From contig JBBQGM010000006.1 of NCBI GenBank assembly GCA_038322995.1, forward strand, positions 31,698 to 95,697: a DNA stretch of 64,000 nucleotides, given 5' to 3'. Each line of letters opens with the position of its first letter. Within the stretch, counting starts at the first letter, position 1. This DNA is from QHXQ01 sp038322995 (lineage in GTDB: Bacteria > Acidobacteriota > Blastocatellia > Pyrinomonadales > Pyrinomonadaceae). The notes under the pieces were generated by a model. That model was not told where the DNA came from. It did no database searches and saw only the letters and a program-made list of their open reading frames with translations. The translations under genes and the position numbers were made by a program. Positions 63,651-64,000 of this stretch are shown here, one piece after another.

Positions 63651-63689
63651 GCATTGCGGGCACTTTCCTATCCTCCCGCCTCTTTAAAA

Positions 63690-64000
63690 TCAACTAAGTG
63701 TCAAAAAAGATCGCAACCAGAAGTTCTTTGAAAGCACGCTGGCTTTGCGCAATGCGTCTTGATGAGTAAGGTTGAAAATCCACGCTTCGGCGTACTTGGC
63801 ATGTTCCTCAATGCTTGAGAACTGATAATTGGCCGAGACCTTGCTTTTCAACTCTTTCCAGAGTTGCTCCATGCAGTTGAGTTCCGCGCATTGCTTCGGC
63901 AGCCAGACCAAATGAATATCAAGCACCGCGGCTAATCTCTGGCTCTGGGCGGCCAAGTGGCACGGCGCTTCATCCAACAGCATCCAGACTGAGCGCTGTT
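63690..64000 (-). CDS. IS630-type transposase, 5' end cut by window
   Basis: The frame is open to the window edge. Visible are VWMLLDEAPCHLAAQS and LVWLPKQCAELNCMEQLWKELKS, the last catalytic block of IS630-family DDE transposases, followed by the usual C-terminal tail. The transposase is partial here because the window ends. Confidence 0.85.
   Translation of the reverse strand, partial: QRSVWMLLDEAPCHLAAQSQRLAAVLDIHLVWLPKQCAELNCMEQLWKELKSKVSANYQFSSIEEHAKYAEAWIFNLTHQDALRKASVLSKNFWLRSFLTLS

Overview
The window is chromosomal DNA from a GC-rich Gram-negative bacterium, most likely an acidobacterium (Blastocatellia-like). The clues are a 1049-residue Oar-type TonB-dependent receptor with an N-terminal carboxypeptidase-regulatory fold, a large VWFA-related secreted protein, a Ser/Thr kinase fused to TPRs, and several small families common in that phylum (DUF3303, DUF1059). 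The affiliation is an inference from gene content; no rRNA gene is present.

The first ~43 kb is mostly a housekeeping chromosome. Positions 1-12040 hold the three partners of the PrkA stress module (PrkA kinase, DUF444/YeaH, SpoVR/YcgB), all on the minus strand but spread out and separated by unrelated genes. Then come truB, recX, alaS (with an AT-rich internal patch), cell-wall genes, a REC/degenerate-GGDEF/REC protein, asparaginase, a GrdB-like protein, a redox cluster (rhodanese, thioredoxin-reductase-like flavoprotein, flavin reductase, 2Fe-2S ferredoxin, glutaredoxin), an S9 peptidase, a translationally coupled Ser/Thr kinase and phosphatase, Bcp peroxiredoxin, and an ispA-xseB-xseA operon.

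From about 43.6 kb accessory DNA appears in patches. Positions 43620-45030 look like two integron-type gene cassettes, each ending in an attC-like site, with no integrase. A closely similar attC lies at 57768-57878. Between core genes at 45-53 kb, a lipoprotein rhodanese at 49184-49690 is interrupted by an in-frame UGA that reads best as selenocysteine, with a SECIS-like hairpin just downstream.

Positions 54212-57281 form an IS1595-family transposon with imperfect 26-bp terminal inverted repeats. It carries cargo on the same strand as the transposase: a frameshifted HicA toxin, a HicB antitoxin, a SecB-like chaperone (a toxin-antitoxin-chaperone module), an odd class II tRNA and a small basic protein. 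From 58.5 kb to the end the DNA is plasmid- or phage-like: DUF1059, a SWIM zinc-finger protein, an excisionase-type HTH behind three 33-bp-spaced repeats, a metallothionein-like protein, a complete insertion sequence with an amber-interrupted transposase, another stop-interrupted gene, and the end of an IS630-type transposase.

Several kinds of palindromic tandem-heptamer repeat lie in the intergenic gaps of the core region, and many convergent genes are separated by strong GC-rich hairpin terminators.
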